Assembly (NCBI RefSeq): GCF_019670105.1 | Contig: NZ_AP023032.1 | Span: forward strand, 3,669,501-3,733,500 | DNA length: 64,000 bases | DNA from: Agarivorans albus | GTDB lineage: Bacteria > Pseudomonadota > Gammaproteobacteria > Enterobacterales > Celerinatantimonadaceae | Direction: 5' to 3' | In this document: positions 17,819-27,136 of the stretch, piece after piece | Layout of the letters: each line of letters opens with the position of its first letter | How positions within the stretch are numbered: the first letter of the stretch is position 1 | The notes under the pieces: generated by a model | What the model was told of the DNA's origin: nothing | The model's database searches: none | Seen by the model: the letters and a program-made list of their open reading frames with translations, nothing else | Made by a program: the position numbers and the translations under genes

Positions 17819-18541
17819 CTACATTTTTAAGTACAATTCTCTACACAACTCAACATATTGTTTAGAGTAAGTTCTATCCTCCTGATAGATAAGGATTTGC
17901 TCTTGCTTAGGTGATAACGAAGCGTGTTGAGAGAAGCGCATCAAACGACGAATGGCTGGTTTATTGGGGAGTGATTGCACCTCAGCTTGATGTATTAAAC
18001 ACCAATTGTTGCTTAAGGCATGCTGTTGCCACAAGTCTGCTACATCACACGGTAGCACTAACGCTAATTCAGTGTTTGCATGGCATAACTTTTTCAAGGC
18101 AGCAAAAAACTGCTCGGCATTGAGCGAGCCACTGTGCCTAGCCAGCTGGCGCTTTTCATCGAATTGCTGTCCGGCAGGAAAATACGGCGGGTTAGAAACA
18201 ATAAGATCATAGGCATAAGGTGGTTGGTGAGTTTGCATACTGCTTAAAGTTACATTGATAGTTCCTGCCCATGGAGAGTTCGCCACATTTAATTTAGCTT
18301 GCTCACAGGCATCAGCGTCAATATCAATGGCATCAATACTGAGCTTGCCTTCACCACGTTGAGCCATGATTAAGCTAATTAATCCGGTGCCTGTTCCTAC
18401 ATCCAATATACGCTTAGCATTTGCCAGGTTAAGCCACGCCGCTAATAAGATCCCGTCGGTACCCACCTTCATTGCACATTGATCGTGCGCCACATGAAAC
18501 CGCTTAAAGGTGAATCCAGGACGCTGATTATGATCGATCAC
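17819..18541 (-). CDS. trmN6: tRNA1(Val) (adenine-N6)-methyltransferase
   Basis: A 240-aa class I methyltransferase. The SAM motif is DVGTGTGLISLI and the target-base motif IV is NPPYF, typical of N6-adenine methylation. F-KRFHV-HDQCAMKVGTDGILL at the start is the signature of the YfiC/TrmN6 family, which methylates A37 of valine tRNA. The start codon is GTG 18541 with a poor ribosome site. As in E. coli it is divergent from srmB, with about 97 bases between the starts. This conserved pairing supports both calls. Confidence 0.93.
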   Translation of the reverse strand: MIDHNQRPGFTFKRFHVAHDQCAMKVGTDGILLAAWLNLANAKRILDVGTGTGLISLIMAQRGEGKLSIDAIDIDADACEQAKLNVANSPWAGTINVTLSSMQTHQPPYAYDLIVSNPPYFPAGQQFDEKRQLARHSGSLNAEQFFAALKKLCHANTELALVLPCDVADLWQQHALSNNWCLIHQAEVQSLPNKPAIRRLMRFSQHASLSPKQEQILIYQEDRTYSKQYVELCRELYLKM

Positions 18542-18638
18542 TTCTTGCTTGCCTCTGTTTGGCGCTATACTATGCCGCGAATGTAAATGACCCGCGCTTT
18601 TGGTTCAAGTCGATGGCGCCTCACAACTTGGTAGATTT

Positions 18639-19895
18639 ATGACCTTCGAAGACCTCGACCTAGACCCGCAGATCCTAGCTGCAGTAAGCGATATGAGCTT
18701 ACAAAAAGCCACAACTATTCAGCAGCAAACCATTCCGGCCATGCTTGATGGTCGAGATGTACTGGCTTCTGCGCCTACTGGCACAGGCAAAACCCTAGGC
18801 TTTTTGCTGCCGGCGATTCAACATTTGTTGGACTACCCTCGCCGTAAAGCCGGGCCCGGTCGAGTATTAATTCTGACGCCTACCCGTGAGCTTGCCATGC
18901 AAGTCGCCGAACAGGCTCGTTTAGCAACAGCGCACACCAAACTCACTACCATCGATATCACAGGTGGGGTTAAATACGATGTTCACGCTGAACAGCTTAA
19001 AGGCAATATTGATATCGTGATCGCCACTCCTGGCCGCTTAATGGAGTACATCACCTATAAGGTGTTTGATACCCAAGCCATTGAGGTATTGATTCTAGAC
19101 GAAGCCGACCGAATGTTAGACATGGGCTTTATTAAAGACATGGAAACGATTAGCGACGCTACCAGTGAGCGTAGTCAAACCGCCTTGTTTTCTGCCACTT
19201 TAGAAGGCTCAGGATTATTGCGATTTGCCGACAAAGTAATGCAAGATCCGGTGCAAATTGAAGTAGAACCACCTCGTCGTGAGCGCGCTAAGATTCTACA
19301 AATTTTGCACTTCTGTGATGATGCTGCCCATAAATACCAATTATTGCGCCACTACCTGCTTAACGAAGAGATTGAGCGTTGTGTAGTATTTGTAAAAACC
19401 CGTGAGCGTTTATATGCCTTAGCAGAACAGCTACAAAGCGATGAGATTAAAGCATCTTATTTGCGTGGCGAAATGGCTCAAGATAAACGCAACCAAGCCA
19501 TGCAAGCCTTTAGAGAGGGCGAGGTAAACATACTCATCGCCACCGACGTGGCTGCCCGAGGTTTAGATGTACCTGAAATTAGCCATGTATTTAACTATGA
19601 TATGCCACGTACCCCTGATGTTTATGTTCACCGTATTGGCCGCACCGCCCGTGCAGGACGCAAAGGCATGGCTGTAAACCTGGTTGAAGCACATGATATG
19701 GGAGCGTTGGCCAAAGCAGAACGTTATACCGAAGAGCCAATTAAACGCCGAGTAATTGATGGCTTACGTCCAACTCACCGTGTTGCAGCGCCACCGGCTA
19801 AGAAGAAAAAACCTAAAACGGCGGAAGCTAAAAAAGCCGCCAAGAAAAAGGCTAAGGGTCGCGCTAAGAAGCTAGCTAAAAAAGCGAAGAAATAG
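18639..19895 (+). CDS. srmB: ATP-dependent RNA helicase SrmB
   Basis: A 418-aa DEAD-box helicase. In order: Q motif (TTIQQQTIPAML), Walker A SAPTGTGKT, PTRELA, TPGR, DEADRMLDMGF, SAT, then the second RecA lobe with ATDVAARGLDVP and HRIGRTARAGR. EEPIKRRVIDGLRP is shared with E. coli SrmB. The tail (about 385-418) is Lys/Ala-rich and shorter than in E. coli. SrmB acts early in assembly of the 50S ribosomal subunit. ATG 18639 matches the start of known SrmB proteins; the frame opens at TTG 18600. Confidence 0.94.
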   Translation: MTFEDLDLDPQILAAVSDMSLQKATTIQQQTIPAMLDGRDVLASAPTGTGKTLGFLLPAIQHLLDYPRRKAGPGRVLILTPTRELAMQVAEQARLATAHTKLTTIDITGGVKYDVHAEQLKGNIDIVIATPGRLMEYITYKVFDTQAIEVLILDEADRMLDMGFIKDMETISDATSERSQTALFSATLEGSGLLRFADKVMQDPVQIEVEPPRRERAKILQILHFCDDAAHKYQLLRHYLLNEEIERCVVFVKTRERLYALAEQLQSDEIKASYLRGEMAQDKRNQAMQAFREGEVNILIATDVAARGLDVPEISHVFNYDMPRTPDVYVHRIGRTARAGRKGMAVNLVEAHDMGALAKAERYTEEPIKRRVIDGLRPTHRVAAPPAKKKKPKTAEAKKAAKKKAKGRAKKLAKKAKK

Positions 19896-19910
19896 CCAAG
19901 TAATTAAAAC

Positions 19911-19937
19911 GAAAGCCACGCAGTGCGTGGCTTTTTT
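19911..19937. terminator. Bidirectional terminator between srmB and the OmpA-like gene
   Basis: AAGCCACGC and GCGTGGCTT form a 9-bp stem over an AGT loop, with T runs on both strands. It serves srmB on the + strand and the convergent OmpA-like gene on the minus strand. Confidence 0.88.
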
Positions 19938-19957
19938 GTGACTGTTATAACGTCGTA

Positions 19958-20701
19958 TTAGTTATAAACTCGCACTTCTACTCGGCGGTTATGCGCGCGA
20001 CCTTCTTCGGTAGCGTTAGAAGCAATTGGTGCAGCAATGCCTTTGCCTTCTTCAACCGCTGCATCTCTGGTTACACCTGCAGCAAGTAAAGCAACTCCAA
20101 CATTATGTGCACGGCGTTTGCTAAGCTCATAATTGTATTCATCACTACCAATGTTGTCGGTATGACCCGCTACATCAATTTTTAAGTCATTTGCTATAAC
20201 GGTTTTAGCGATACAATCAACTTTAGCTTGTTCATCAGCATCGTATTCGTCTTTGTTGAAGCCAAATAAGATATGTTCAAAGCCAACCACTTTGTCATCT
20301 TCAACCATGACATATTGTTCGCAAGACTCAGGAATTAGTACTGCAGCTGCTGCAGCAACCACGACCACCTCTTCTACAATCTCTTCCTCAACAACAACCA
20401 CTTCTTCTACAACAACTTCTTCGACAATTTCGCAACCGCGTTCGTCGACTATTGCGCCTGCTGGTGTATCGGGGCACTCATCAACGCTATTAGCCACACC
20501 ATCACCGTCTAAATCTGGATTAGAACAAACCAACGCGCCACCGATAACACCGGCAACCATGCCACCACCACCAGCAACAGAGCCAAAGGCACCACCGATA
20601 ATCGGACACAAAACCCTAATATCTCCTTCAGGAGGAGTTGAACACCCTGATAATGAAGCTGCGCCAACTAGCGCTAATACCACTGCAATCTTATTTTTCA
20701 T
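19958..20701 (-). CDS. OmpA-family lipoprotein with thrombospondin type 3-like repeat and Val/Glu linker
   Basis: A 247-aa protein. The lipoprotein signal ends LSGC (Cys about 20). A Gly-rich helix pair follows (about 35-62, GGAFGSVAGGGGMVAGVIGG). Next is one calcium-binding-type repeat (DLDGDGVANSVDECPDTPAG, about 64-83). A roughly 35-residue linker is made almost only of Val, Glu and Ala. The OmpA C-terminal peptidoglycan-binding domain closes the protein (about 130-247, with DVAGHTDNIGSDEYN..LSKRRAHNV). It probably ties the outer membrane to the cell wall. ATG 20701 has GGAG at the right distance; the frame continues upstream to 20815 without support. Confidence 0.9.
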   Translation of the reverse strand: MKNKIAVVLALVGAASLSGCSTPPEGDIRVLCPIIGGAFGSVAGGGGMVAGVIGGALVCSNPDLDGDGVANSVDECPDTPAGAIVDERGCEIVEEVVVEEVVVVEEEIVEEVVVVAAAAAVLIPESCEQYVMVEDDKVVGFEHILFGFNKDEYDADEQAKVDCIAKTVIANDLKIDVAGHTDNIGSDEYNYELSKRRAHNVGVALLAAGVTRDAAVEEGKGIAAPIASNATEEGRAHNRRVEVRVYN

Positions 20702-20909
20702 ATTATCTCCATATGGCCTAACTCGACTATTCATGTCGATTACCTTGAGTAAAAAATAAGTCACCCATTTACCAATTAAACCTATTCTATGTAGGCTTTT
20801 TTGTGATATTGACAAGGCTGGAGCAAAAACTCAAGTGAATAAAAAGTTAAAAGCTTTACAAGTCCTTACTATAAATCGCCTAAAATCATCATATAGTTTT
20901 ACTTTTCAC

Positions 20910-21377
20910 TTACTCTCTATCTGTAGGTGAGCGAAGACGAATGTCATGTGAAAACTCAAACTGTTGATGTGTAAAAAAGAGTTCATTCACGTCCAATGGC
21001 GCTTTAACCGACACCGAAGTATAGGGTTCTTCCACAATGAATCTACGGCGGTCCATCGAGCGAAGGGCTACAAATTCAACTTCTAAGTTAGCACTTTCTC
21101 CGGGCTTGAGATCTCGACGAAAGTTCAAACCCATAGAATCCCAAGCTTCATTATCTGGCCCCCAAGGTGCGGCATAGTCAGTCTTAATAATCTGTAAGTA
21201 CGGGTTTAAAAAAACTATTTTAGCTTGGCGGGTGCTTCGAATGGTTGGGGCGGTATTGAGCAAGGTAAATTTAACCGTGAACAGCTCACTCACATTAACA
21301 TGTTGCCCATTGGTTTTAGTCACTTCAGCGCTTAGATAAAGATACTGTGAATAGTGTTCTAAGATTGCGTCTAACAT
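20910..21377 (-). CDS. Unknown cytoplasmic beta-rich protein
   Basis: A 155-aa protein I do not recognise. It has no signal peptide or membrane helix. Alternating hydrophobic strands (YLYLSAEVTKTNG, LFTVKFTLLNTAP, SANLEVEFVALRS, SVSVKAPLDV) suggest a single Ig-like or beta-sandwich fold. The segment LKPGESANLEVEFVA is what one sees in such folds. The C-terminus is rich in Arg and charged residues. It lies alone between the OmpA-like gene and the yaaA terminator; ATG 21377 is preceded by AAGGAAAG. Confidence 0.7.
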   Translation of the reverse strand: MLDAILEHYSQYLYLSAEVTKTNGQHVNVSELFTVKFTLLNTAPTIRSTRQAKIVFLNPYLQIIKTDYAAPWGPDNEAWDSMGLNFRRDLKPGESANLEVEFVALRSMDRRRFIVEEPYTSVSVKAPLDVNELFFTHQQFEFSHDIRLRSPTDRE

Positions 21378-21489
21378 ATTAGCTTTCCTTACTGATAAGT
21401 GAAAAGCTAAGCCTAGTAAAGACGATTTGTTTTAGTGGCTAAAAGCCTTAATCTCCCTCGATTGCGCCGTAAACAATTATGCGCATAAA

Positions 21490-21513
21490 AAAGCCCCAAC
21501 TAAGTGGGGCTTT
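21490..21513 (-). terminator. Terminator of the pilT-pilU-yaaA run
   Basis: AAAGCCCCA pairs with TGGGGCTTT over a 6-base loop, about 25 bases after the yaaA stop. On the minus strand it is followed by a T-rich stretch. Confidence 0.8.
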
Positions 21514-21538
21514 CTCAGGCTGTAAACCGCCTTAGGTC

Positions 21539-22312
21539 TTACGCTTCGTCACGTAAAAAGACCAAAGTGCTAGCATCCGAGCTAGCTTCATCAAAATAGT
21601 AACCTTGATAATCAAACTGGCTCAGTTGTTCTAAGCTGGTGACCTGCTTATCGAACATATAGCGAGCCATTAAGCCACGGGCTTTTTTGGCGTAAAAGCT
21701 AATGATCTTATACTGACCGTTCTTTTGATCTTTAAACACTGGGGTAATAACCGTACCATTTAAAAGCTTGGGTTTAACCGCTTTAAAGTACTCATTAGAG
21801 GCTAAGTTAACCAGAATATTGTCGCCCTGCTCGGCTAAGGCTTGATTCAGTTTATCGGTGATAATCTCGCCCCAAAACTGATACAGGTTTGCCCCTCTTT
21901 CGTTGGCAAGCTTAATTCCCATTTCTAAGCGATAAGCCATCATCAAATCCATGGGACGCAACAAACCATAAAGGCCGGACAAGATCCGCAAATGCTGCTG
22001 AGCATAGTCTAATTGCTCAGCGCTTAAGCTGGCTGCATCTAAGCCCGTGTATACATCACCTTTAAAGGCAAACACCGCTGGGCGAGCCAAATCTTCTGGT
22101 AAGTCCTTGGTCCATTCAGCAAAACGGGCAGCGTTTAAGCCTGCCAACTTATCACTAATTTTCATTAAGCTAGCGATGTCGGCTGGGCTTAACTGCCTAG
22201 CCACATCGATTAGCTCGGCACTATGCTCAAGCAGCTCAGGGCGAGAAGATGAGTAACTCGCTAACTCAGAACTAAAATCCAAGGTTTTAGCTGGTGAAAT
22301 AACCGCTAACAT
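21539..22312 (-). CDS. yaaA: Peroxide-stress protein YaaA (DUF328)
   Basis: A 257-aa protein starting with the family signature [13 protein letters not shown]. It also shows [14 protein letters not shown] and the C-terminal [13 protein letters not shown]-like stretch (here [13 protein letters not shown]) with GY-FDE. In E. coli YaaA is induced by OxyR and limits free iron and oxidative DNA damage. It follows pilU by 17 bases, so it may be cotranscribed with the pilus retraction genes. That link is positional only. Confidence 0.95.
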   Translation of the reverse strand: MLAVISPAKTLDFSSELASYSSSRPELLEHSAELIDVARQLSPADIASLMKISDKLAGLNAARFAEWTKDLPEDLARPAVFAFKGDVYTGLDAASLSAEQLDYAQQHLRILSGLYGLLRPMDLMMAYRLEMGIKLANERGANLYQFWGEIITDKLNQALAEQGDNILVNLASNEYFKAVKPKLLNGTVITPVFKDQKNGQYKIISFYAKKARGLMARYMFDKQVTSLEQLSQFDYQGYYFDEASSDASTLVFLRDEA

Positions 22313-22329
22313 AATGCTCCTTTCAAGAG

Positions 22330-23448
22330 TTAAAAATCGACGGTAACACCGTCTAACATTCCGCTGTCTAAATTATTCGATTTTTCGGTGCCATGCAATT
22401 TAATCATCAAACGAAGATCGTTAGGTGAATCAGCATGGGCAATAGCTTCGGTATAGCCAATTACGCCACTTTCAAACAACTCAAACAAACTTTGGTCAAA
22501 GGTTAACATGCCCTGCTCGCGAGATTTACTCATTAACTCTTTGAGCTTATGCATATCACCTTTACGAATTAGATCCGCGGCTAAAGGTGTATTAAGTAAA
22601 ATTTCAAATACCCCGCGACGGCCATTACCATCTTTGGTTGGCACTAACTGCTGAGCCACAATCGCACGTAGGTTGAATGATAAGTCAAAACACAGTTGGC
22701 GATGACGCTCTTCTGGCACCAAGTGCATAATCCGGTCTAGGGCTTGGTTAGCATTGTTGGCGTGCAAGGTAGCCATACATAAGTGACCCGTTTCAGAGAA
22801 TTGCAAAGCAAACTCCATGGTCTCACGAGTACGGATCTCACCAATCAAAATCACATCGGGTGCTTGGCGCAATGAGTTTTTCAAGGCTTCATCAAACGAT
22901 GGCGTGTCAATGCCCACTTCACGCTGATTAACAATACAGCCAGCATGTTTGTGCATAAATTCCACCGGGTCTTCAATGGTAAGAATATGCCCACTTGAAT
23001 TGTGATTACGATAATCAATCATACTGGCCTGAGTGGTTGACTTACCGGCACCGGTAGCACCAACAAACAGAATCAAACCACGTTTCGACATACCTACTTC
23101 TTTGAGAATTTGCGGCAACTGAAGCTGCTCAAAACTTGGAATATCAGTTTCAATACGACGAATTACCATGCTTGGCTGTTCGCGTTGATAAAAAGCACTC
23201 ACACGGTAACGGCCCAAGCCTTGGCGAGCGATGGCAAAGTTTGCCTCACGACCAGTAACAAAAGCTTCTAGCTGAGCCTCTGTGCGAATGGCAGCTAGCA
23301 TATCCATGACATGTTCTGGCATTAGTTTTTGCTCATTCAGTGGCATTAAACGGCCACTCACTTTAGCGCTAGGTGGCACCCCAACTGATAGATACAAATC
23401 GGATGCTTTACGCTCCGACATGTCGCTTAATAGCTCATCGAGTAACAT
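22330..23448 (-). CDS. pilU: Type IV pilus retraction ATPase PilU
   Basis: A 372-aa secretion-superfamily ATPase. The N-terminal [17 protein letters not shown] segment is PilU-like. Walker A is GATGAGKST, the Asp box [11 protein letters not shown], and the Walker B/His box region [28 protein letters not shown]. PilU is a PilT-dependent retraction ATPase that adds force for twitching or DNA uptake. It follows pilT with 8 bases between, so they form one transcription unit. Its length and C-terminal extension distinguish it from PilT. Confidence 0.96.
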   Translation of the reverse strand: MLLDELLSDMSERKASDLYLSVGVPPSAKVSGRLMPLNEQKLMPEHVMDMLAAIRTEAQLEAFVTGREANFAIARQGLGRYRVSAFYQREQPSMVIRRIETDIPSFEQLQLPQILKEVGMSKRGLILFVGATGAGKSTTQASMIDYRNHNSSGHILTIEDPVEFMHKHAGCIVNQREVGIDTPSFDEALKNSLRQAPDVILIGEIRTRETMEFALQFSETGHLCMATLHANNANQALDRIMHLVPEERHRQLCFDLSFNLRAIVAQQLVPTKDGNGRRGVFEILLNTPLAADLIRKGDMHKLKELMSKSREQGMLTFDQSLFELFESGVIGYTEAIAHADSPNDLRLMIKLHGTEKSNNLDSGMLDGVTVDF

Positions 23449-23456
23449 AAACCCTC

Positions 23457-24491
23457 CTAGAAGTTATTCGGATCTGCAGCTTTAAGTTTAGCGTCTTCAT
23501 AAGACACCATGCCTTGGTTTACTAACTCTTTTAAGTTTTGATCCAAGGTCTGCATGCCGTGCGCCATACCGGTTTGAATAACCGAGTACATTTGCGCCAC
23601 TTTGTCTTCACGAATCAAGTTACGAATAGCTGGAATACCAGTCATGATCTCGTGAGCAGCCACTCGTCCGCCGCCCAGTTTTTTAAGCAGAGTTTGAGCA
23701 ATTACCGCACGCAGCGATTCCGACAACATGGAACGTACCATGTCTTTTTCTGCTGCTGGGAATACGTCAATCACACGGTCAATGGTTTTAGCTGCTGAGG
23801 TGGTGTGCAAGGTGCCAAATACTAAGTGACCGGTTTCGGCTGCGGTGAGTGCTAAACGAATGGTTTCTAAGTCACGTAATTCACCAACCAGAATAATATC
23901 CGGGTCTTCACGAAGCGCTGAACGTAGCGCATTGTTAAAGCTGTGGGTATCGCGGTGCACTTCACGTTGGTTAATCAGACAGTTTTTGTTTTTGTGCACA
24001 AATTCTATCGGGTCTTCAATAGTAAGGATGTGCTCATGGCGCTGCTCATTAATGTAATCGATCATCGCCGCCAATGTGGTTGATTTACCTGAACCAGTTG
24101 GGCCAGTTACTAGCACTAAACCACGTGGGTGTTCAGCGATTTGCCTAAAAATGGCCGGTGCACCTAGTTGCTCTAAACTCAATACTTCTGAAGGAATGGT
24201 ACGAAATACCGCTGCCGCGCCGCGGCTTTGTTGGAAGGCGTTCACACGAAAACGCGCTACACCAGGTACCTCAAACGAGAAGTCAATCTCGAGGTTTTCT
24301 TCATACTCTTTACGTTGCTTATCGTTCATAATGTCGTAGATCAGACTATGAACTTGTTTGTGCTCTAATGCCGGTACGTTAATTTTACGTACTTCGCCGT
24401 CTACCCGAATCATCGGTGGCAATTCTGCAGATAGGTGTAGATCCGACGCGTTATGTTTTACACTAAAGGCCAGTAATTCAGTAACATCCAT
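23457..24491 (-). CDS. pilT: Type IV pilus retraction ATPase PilT
   Basis: A 344-aa hexameric ATPase. SDLHLSAELPPMIRVDG at the N-terminus, Walker A GPTGSGKST, TIEDPIEFVH (Asp box), LVGELRDLETIRLALTAAETGHL (Walker B with the PilT-type AETGH) and HTTSAAKTIDR mark PilT. It powers pilus retraction at the inner membrane. It is the first gene of pilT-pilU, divergent from yggS with only 25 bases between start codons, so the two promoters must overlap. This arrangement is common in related bacteria. Confidence 0.97.
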   Translation of the reverse strand: MDVTELLAFSVKHNASDLHLSAELPPMIRVDGEVRKINVPALEHKQVHSLIYDIMNDKQRKEYEENLEIDFSFEVPGVARFRVNAFQQSRGAAAVFRTIPSEVLSLEQLGAPAIFRQIAEHPRGLVLVTGPTGSGKSTTLAAMIDYINEQRHEHILTIEDPIEFVHKNKNCLINQREVHRDTHSFNNALRSALREDPDIILVGELRDLETIRLALTAAETGHLVFGTLHTTSAAKTIDRVIDVFPAAEKDMVRSMLSESLRAVIAQTLLKKLGGGRVAAHEIMTGIPAIRNLIREDKVAQMYSVIQTGMAHGMQTLDQNLKELVNQGMVSYEDAKLKAADPNNF

Positions 24492-24516
24492 TTAATTGTT
24501 TCCTCAATGTGAGTCT

Positions 24517-25215
24517 ATGAGCAGTATTACCCAAGCACTTCAATTTGTTAACCAAGAAATTCAGCAAGCGTTAGCTAAAGCACATCGCCCCGCAGATGCT
24601 GTTGATTTGTTAGCCGTTAGTAAAACCAAACCCTTGAGTGATATTGCCAGCGCCTATCAGGCGGGCCAGCGCAGCTTTGGTGAAAACTATGTGCAAGAAG
24701 GCGTAGATAAAATCATCGAAAGCCAACAGCAAAGCTGGTTAAAAGAGCCCATAGAATGGCACTTTATTGGCCCCTTGCAGTCCAACAAAACTCGCCTTGT
24801 GGCGGAGCACTTTGATTGGATGCAAACCCTAGAGCGGGCCAAAATTGCCGATCGCTTAGCAGCGCAGCGTCCTAGCAATATGGCGCCCTTGCAAGTGTGT
24901 ATTCAAGTCAATATTAGCCAAGAACCGGCTAAATCTGGAGTGTTACTGGAAGATGTCTTTGCATTGGCTGCACACATTGCGAAACAGCCAGCCTTAACCT
25001 TGCGCGGTTTAATGGCCATTCCGCAAAAGCTTGAGCAAGGCCAAGAACTGGCAACTCAATTTGCTGCCATGCAACAAAAATTTAGCGAATTACAGCAACA
25101 ATATTCTAGTGTTGATACTCTTTCCATGGGGATGAGTGGCGACATGCAAATGGCAATCAATAACGGCAGTACCATGGTTAGGGTGGGCAGCGCGATATTT
25201 GGCCAACGAAACTAA
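24517..25215 (+). CDS. yggS: Pyridoxal-phosphate homeostasis protein YggS
   Basis: A 232-aa PLP-binding protein of the YggS/PLPBP family. The PLP lysine is in LLAVSKTKP, followed by RSFGENYVQEG, EWHFIGPLQSNK and the phosphate loop LSMGMSGDMQMAI. It controls free PLP and amino-acid balance and has no known catalysis. ATG 24517 has GTGAG upstream; the frame opens at a TTG seven codons earlier. In this run yggS normally sits directly before proC. Here a 160-base repeat starts at the first base after its stop codon. Confidence 0.96.
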   Translation: MSSITQALQFVNQEIQQALAKAHRPADAVDLLAVSKTKPLSDIASAYQAGQRSFGENYVQEGVDKIIESQQQSWLKEPIEWHFIGPLQSNKTRLVAEHFDWMQTLERAKIADRLAAQRPSNMAPLQVCIQVNISQEPAKSGVLLEDVFALAAHIAKQPALTLRGLMAIPQKLEQGQELATQFAAMQQKFSELQQQYSSVDTLSMGMSGDMQMAINNGSTMVRVGSAIFGQRN

Positions 25216-25375
25216 TACCAATCACACTAAGTAAGTGATCAGAAATAGCGCAGGAAAAATACTCGAGAATAAGACAGGATTTTTCGATAAGTAGTTATTC
25301 TACAATCAAAAATGCTAACGCAATTATCGAGTATTTTAACCAGCTAGAATGAACAGTGACTTAGTACGATTGGTA
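25216..25375. repeat. MITE-like palindromic repeat (TACCAATC...GATTGGTA)
   Basis: A 160-base element with terminal TACCAATC (25216-25223) and GATTGGTA (25368-25375). The arms continue imperfectly: ACTAAGT near each end and AAAATACTCGA / TCGAGTATTTT further in. The inner part also has partly complementary strings (TTTTTCGATAAGTAG / CTACAATCAAAAA). There is no coding capacity. I remember similar TACCAATC-ended repeats as widespread in marine gammaproteobacteria, so I take it as a non-autonomous element or a folded RNA unit. It fills the yggS-proC gap. Confidence 0.8.
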
Positions 25376-25402
25376 TAAGAACAATAATAAGGAAAATTGA
25401 AC

Positions 25403-26224
25403 ATGACAGCTCGAATTGCGTTTATTGGCGGTGGTAACATGGCCAGCAGTTTGATTGGCGGCTTACTCGCTAATGGCGCAAACCCAAGCAACATTACCGC
25501 TAGTGATCCTAATACTGAGCAGCAGCAAAATCTTAAGCAGCAATTTTCAGTAAATGTAACTGGTGATAACAATCAAGCCATTGCCCAAAGCGATGTGATT
25601 GTATTGGCGGTAAAACCGCAACTTATGGCAGTGGTTTGCCAAGCCATTGCCGATGCAGGCAATGACTTAAGCAGAAAACTGTTTGTCTCTATTGCTGCAG
25701 GTGTCAGCGTTAAACGCTTGAAAGGTTTACTGGGCGAGCAGGTTGCCATTGTGCGCACCATGCCTAATACTCCTGCATTGGTTGGCCGCGGTATGACGGG
25801 TTTATTTGCTCCAGCAGATGTAAGCGAAGAGCAAATTGCTAGCGCTGAGCAGCTAATGCAAGCAGTAGGTGAAACCTGCTGGGTGGCAAACGAAGATGAT
25901 ATCAACCATATCATTGCAGCAGCAGGCAGTGCCCCCGCTTACTTTTTCCTATTCATGGAAGCTATGCAGCAGCAGGCAGAGCAACTAGGCTTTAGCCCTG
26001 AACAAGCGCGAAGCTTGGTTCAACAATCAGCTTTAGGCAGTGCCGAACTGGTTGCCGCTAATCCAGACCTTGATTTAGCGACACTTCGGGCCAATGTTAC
26101 TTCTAAGGGAGGAACGACTGCCGAGGCGATTCGTGTTTTTGAAGAGCAAGGCTTACGTAAAGTAGTCGCCAATGCCATGGACGCCGCCGTTGAACGCGGA
26201 CGCGAAATGGAAAGTTTGTTTTAA
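25403..26224 (+). CDS. proC: Pyrroline-5-carboxylate reductase
   Basis: A 273-aa enzyme for the last step of proline synthesis. The Rossmann motif is FIGGGNMASSLIGGL at the N-terminus, then VLAVKPQ, RTMPNTPALVGRG, and the C-terminal signature SAPAYFFLFMEAM and SKGGTTAEAIRVFEEQGLR. AAGGA lies 10 bases before ATG 25403; a TTG two codons earlier is a less likely start. Only 17 bases separate its stop from yggT. Confidence 0.97.
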   Translation: MTARIAFIGGGNMASSLIGGLLANGANPSNITASDPNTEQQQNLKQQFSVNVTGDNNQAIAQSDVIVLAVKPQLMAVVCQAIADAGNDLSRKLFVSIAAGVSVKRLKGLLGEQVAIVRTMPNTPALVGRGMTGLFAPADVSEEQIASAEQLMQAVGETCWVANEDDINHIIAAAGSAPAYFFLFMEAMQQQAEQLGFSPEQARSLVQQSALGSAELVAANPDLDLATLRANVTSKGGTTAEAIRVFEEQGLRKVVANAMDAAVERGREMESLF

Positions 26225-26241
26225 ATTATTCTGAGGACCTT

Positions 26242-26787
26242 ATGCAAGCGCTTAGTTACTTGATTGAAGTTGTATTCAACCTCTACTTGATGGTGGTTTT
26301 ACTGCGTGTGTGGCTACAAATGGCGCGCGCCGATTTTTACAACCCGCTTAGCCAATTTGTGGTTAAAGCAACCAACCCCATTGTCGTTCCGCTACGCCGG
26401 GTTATCCCAGGATTCGCTGGAGTAGATTGGGCAGCAGTGTTCTTGGCATTAGTCATATCCTTTGCCAAATGGGCTATTTTAATGCAGCTACGTGGCGGTT
26501 TTGATTTAACTGCGGTAGCGATTCTCGCCTTGTTTAGCACCCTAAAAGAAGCAGGAATGTTGTTGTTCTGGGTGTTGTTACTGCGCGCTATCCTAAGCTG
26601 GGTAAGCCAAGGTCGCAGCCCAATAGAGTATGTATTAGGCCAATTAACTGAACCGCTACTTTCACCGATCCGCCGAATTCTTCCTTCCATGGGAGGATTG
26701 GATTTATCTGTATTGGTGCTATTTATTGCGCTTAACTTTCTTAATTTGTTAATCGCTGGTTGGGTGCCATTCTGGAGCTCTTTGTAA
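26242..26787 (+). CDS. yggT: YggT family membrane protein
   Basis: A 181-aa inner-membrane protein made of two copies of the YggT unit: each has a helix, then RxxLxW or RVW, then a PxxxPLRRxxP-type turn (VVPLRRVIPGFAGVDWAA and LSPIRRILPSMGGLDLSV) and a second helix. The family has been linked to cation tolerance and osmotic stress but the mechanism is not established. The stop codon abuts the yggU start with no gap, so the two are translationally linked. Confidence 0.93.
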   Translation: MQALSYLIEVVFNLYLMVVLLRVWLQMARADFYNPLSQFVVKATNPIVVPLRRVIPGFAGVDWAAVFLALVISFAKWAILMQLRGGFDLTAVAILALFSTLKEAGMLLFWVLLLRAILSWVSQGRSPIEYVLGQLTEPLLSPIRRILPSMGGLDLSVLVLFIALNFLNLLIAGWVPFWSSL

Positions 26788-27078
26788 TTGCCTAAGCCCG
26801 TTAGCTTTGATGACGTAAACCTGCTGTTGCAGGTTTACGTGCAACCCAAAGCCAGCCGTGATGCAATTATTGGCTTGCACGGTGAAGAGCTTAAAATCGC
26901 TATTACTGCTCCACCGGTTGATGGAAAAGCCAATCAGCACTTGAGCAAGTTTTTAGCGAAACAATGTAAAGTGGCCAAGTCCCAAATCTCTATCCTTCGC
27001 GGAGAACTAGGTCGCCACAAAACCATTAGCATTGCTCAGCCAAAACAAATCCCTGAGATAATCGCTGGTTTGCTGTAA
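26788..27078 (+). CDS. yggU: YggU family (DUF167) protein
   Basis: A 96-aa small protein. [34 protein letters not shown] and I-RGELGRHK are the family's fixed motifs. Function is unknown. The start codon is TTG 26788, directly after the yggT stop; no better ATG exists in frame before the conserved region, so the unusual start is needed. Coupled translation with yggT is the likely reason. Confidence 0.92.
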   Translation: MPKPVSFDDVNLLLQVYVQPKASRDAIIGLHGEELKIAITAPPVDGKANQHLSKFLAKQCKVAKSQISILRGELGRHKTISIAQPKQIPEIIAGLL

Positions 27079-27136
27079 CTTTTATCGCGCAGAATCTTTC
27101 TATACTTAAACCATGCATGTAAAAAAGGTCGCCCTC

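Noticed and set aside
20253-20759. Thr/Ser-rich 168-aa ORF on the plus strand
   Set aside because: It is the antisense of the Val/Glu-rich linker and signal region of the OmpA-like lipoprotein gene.
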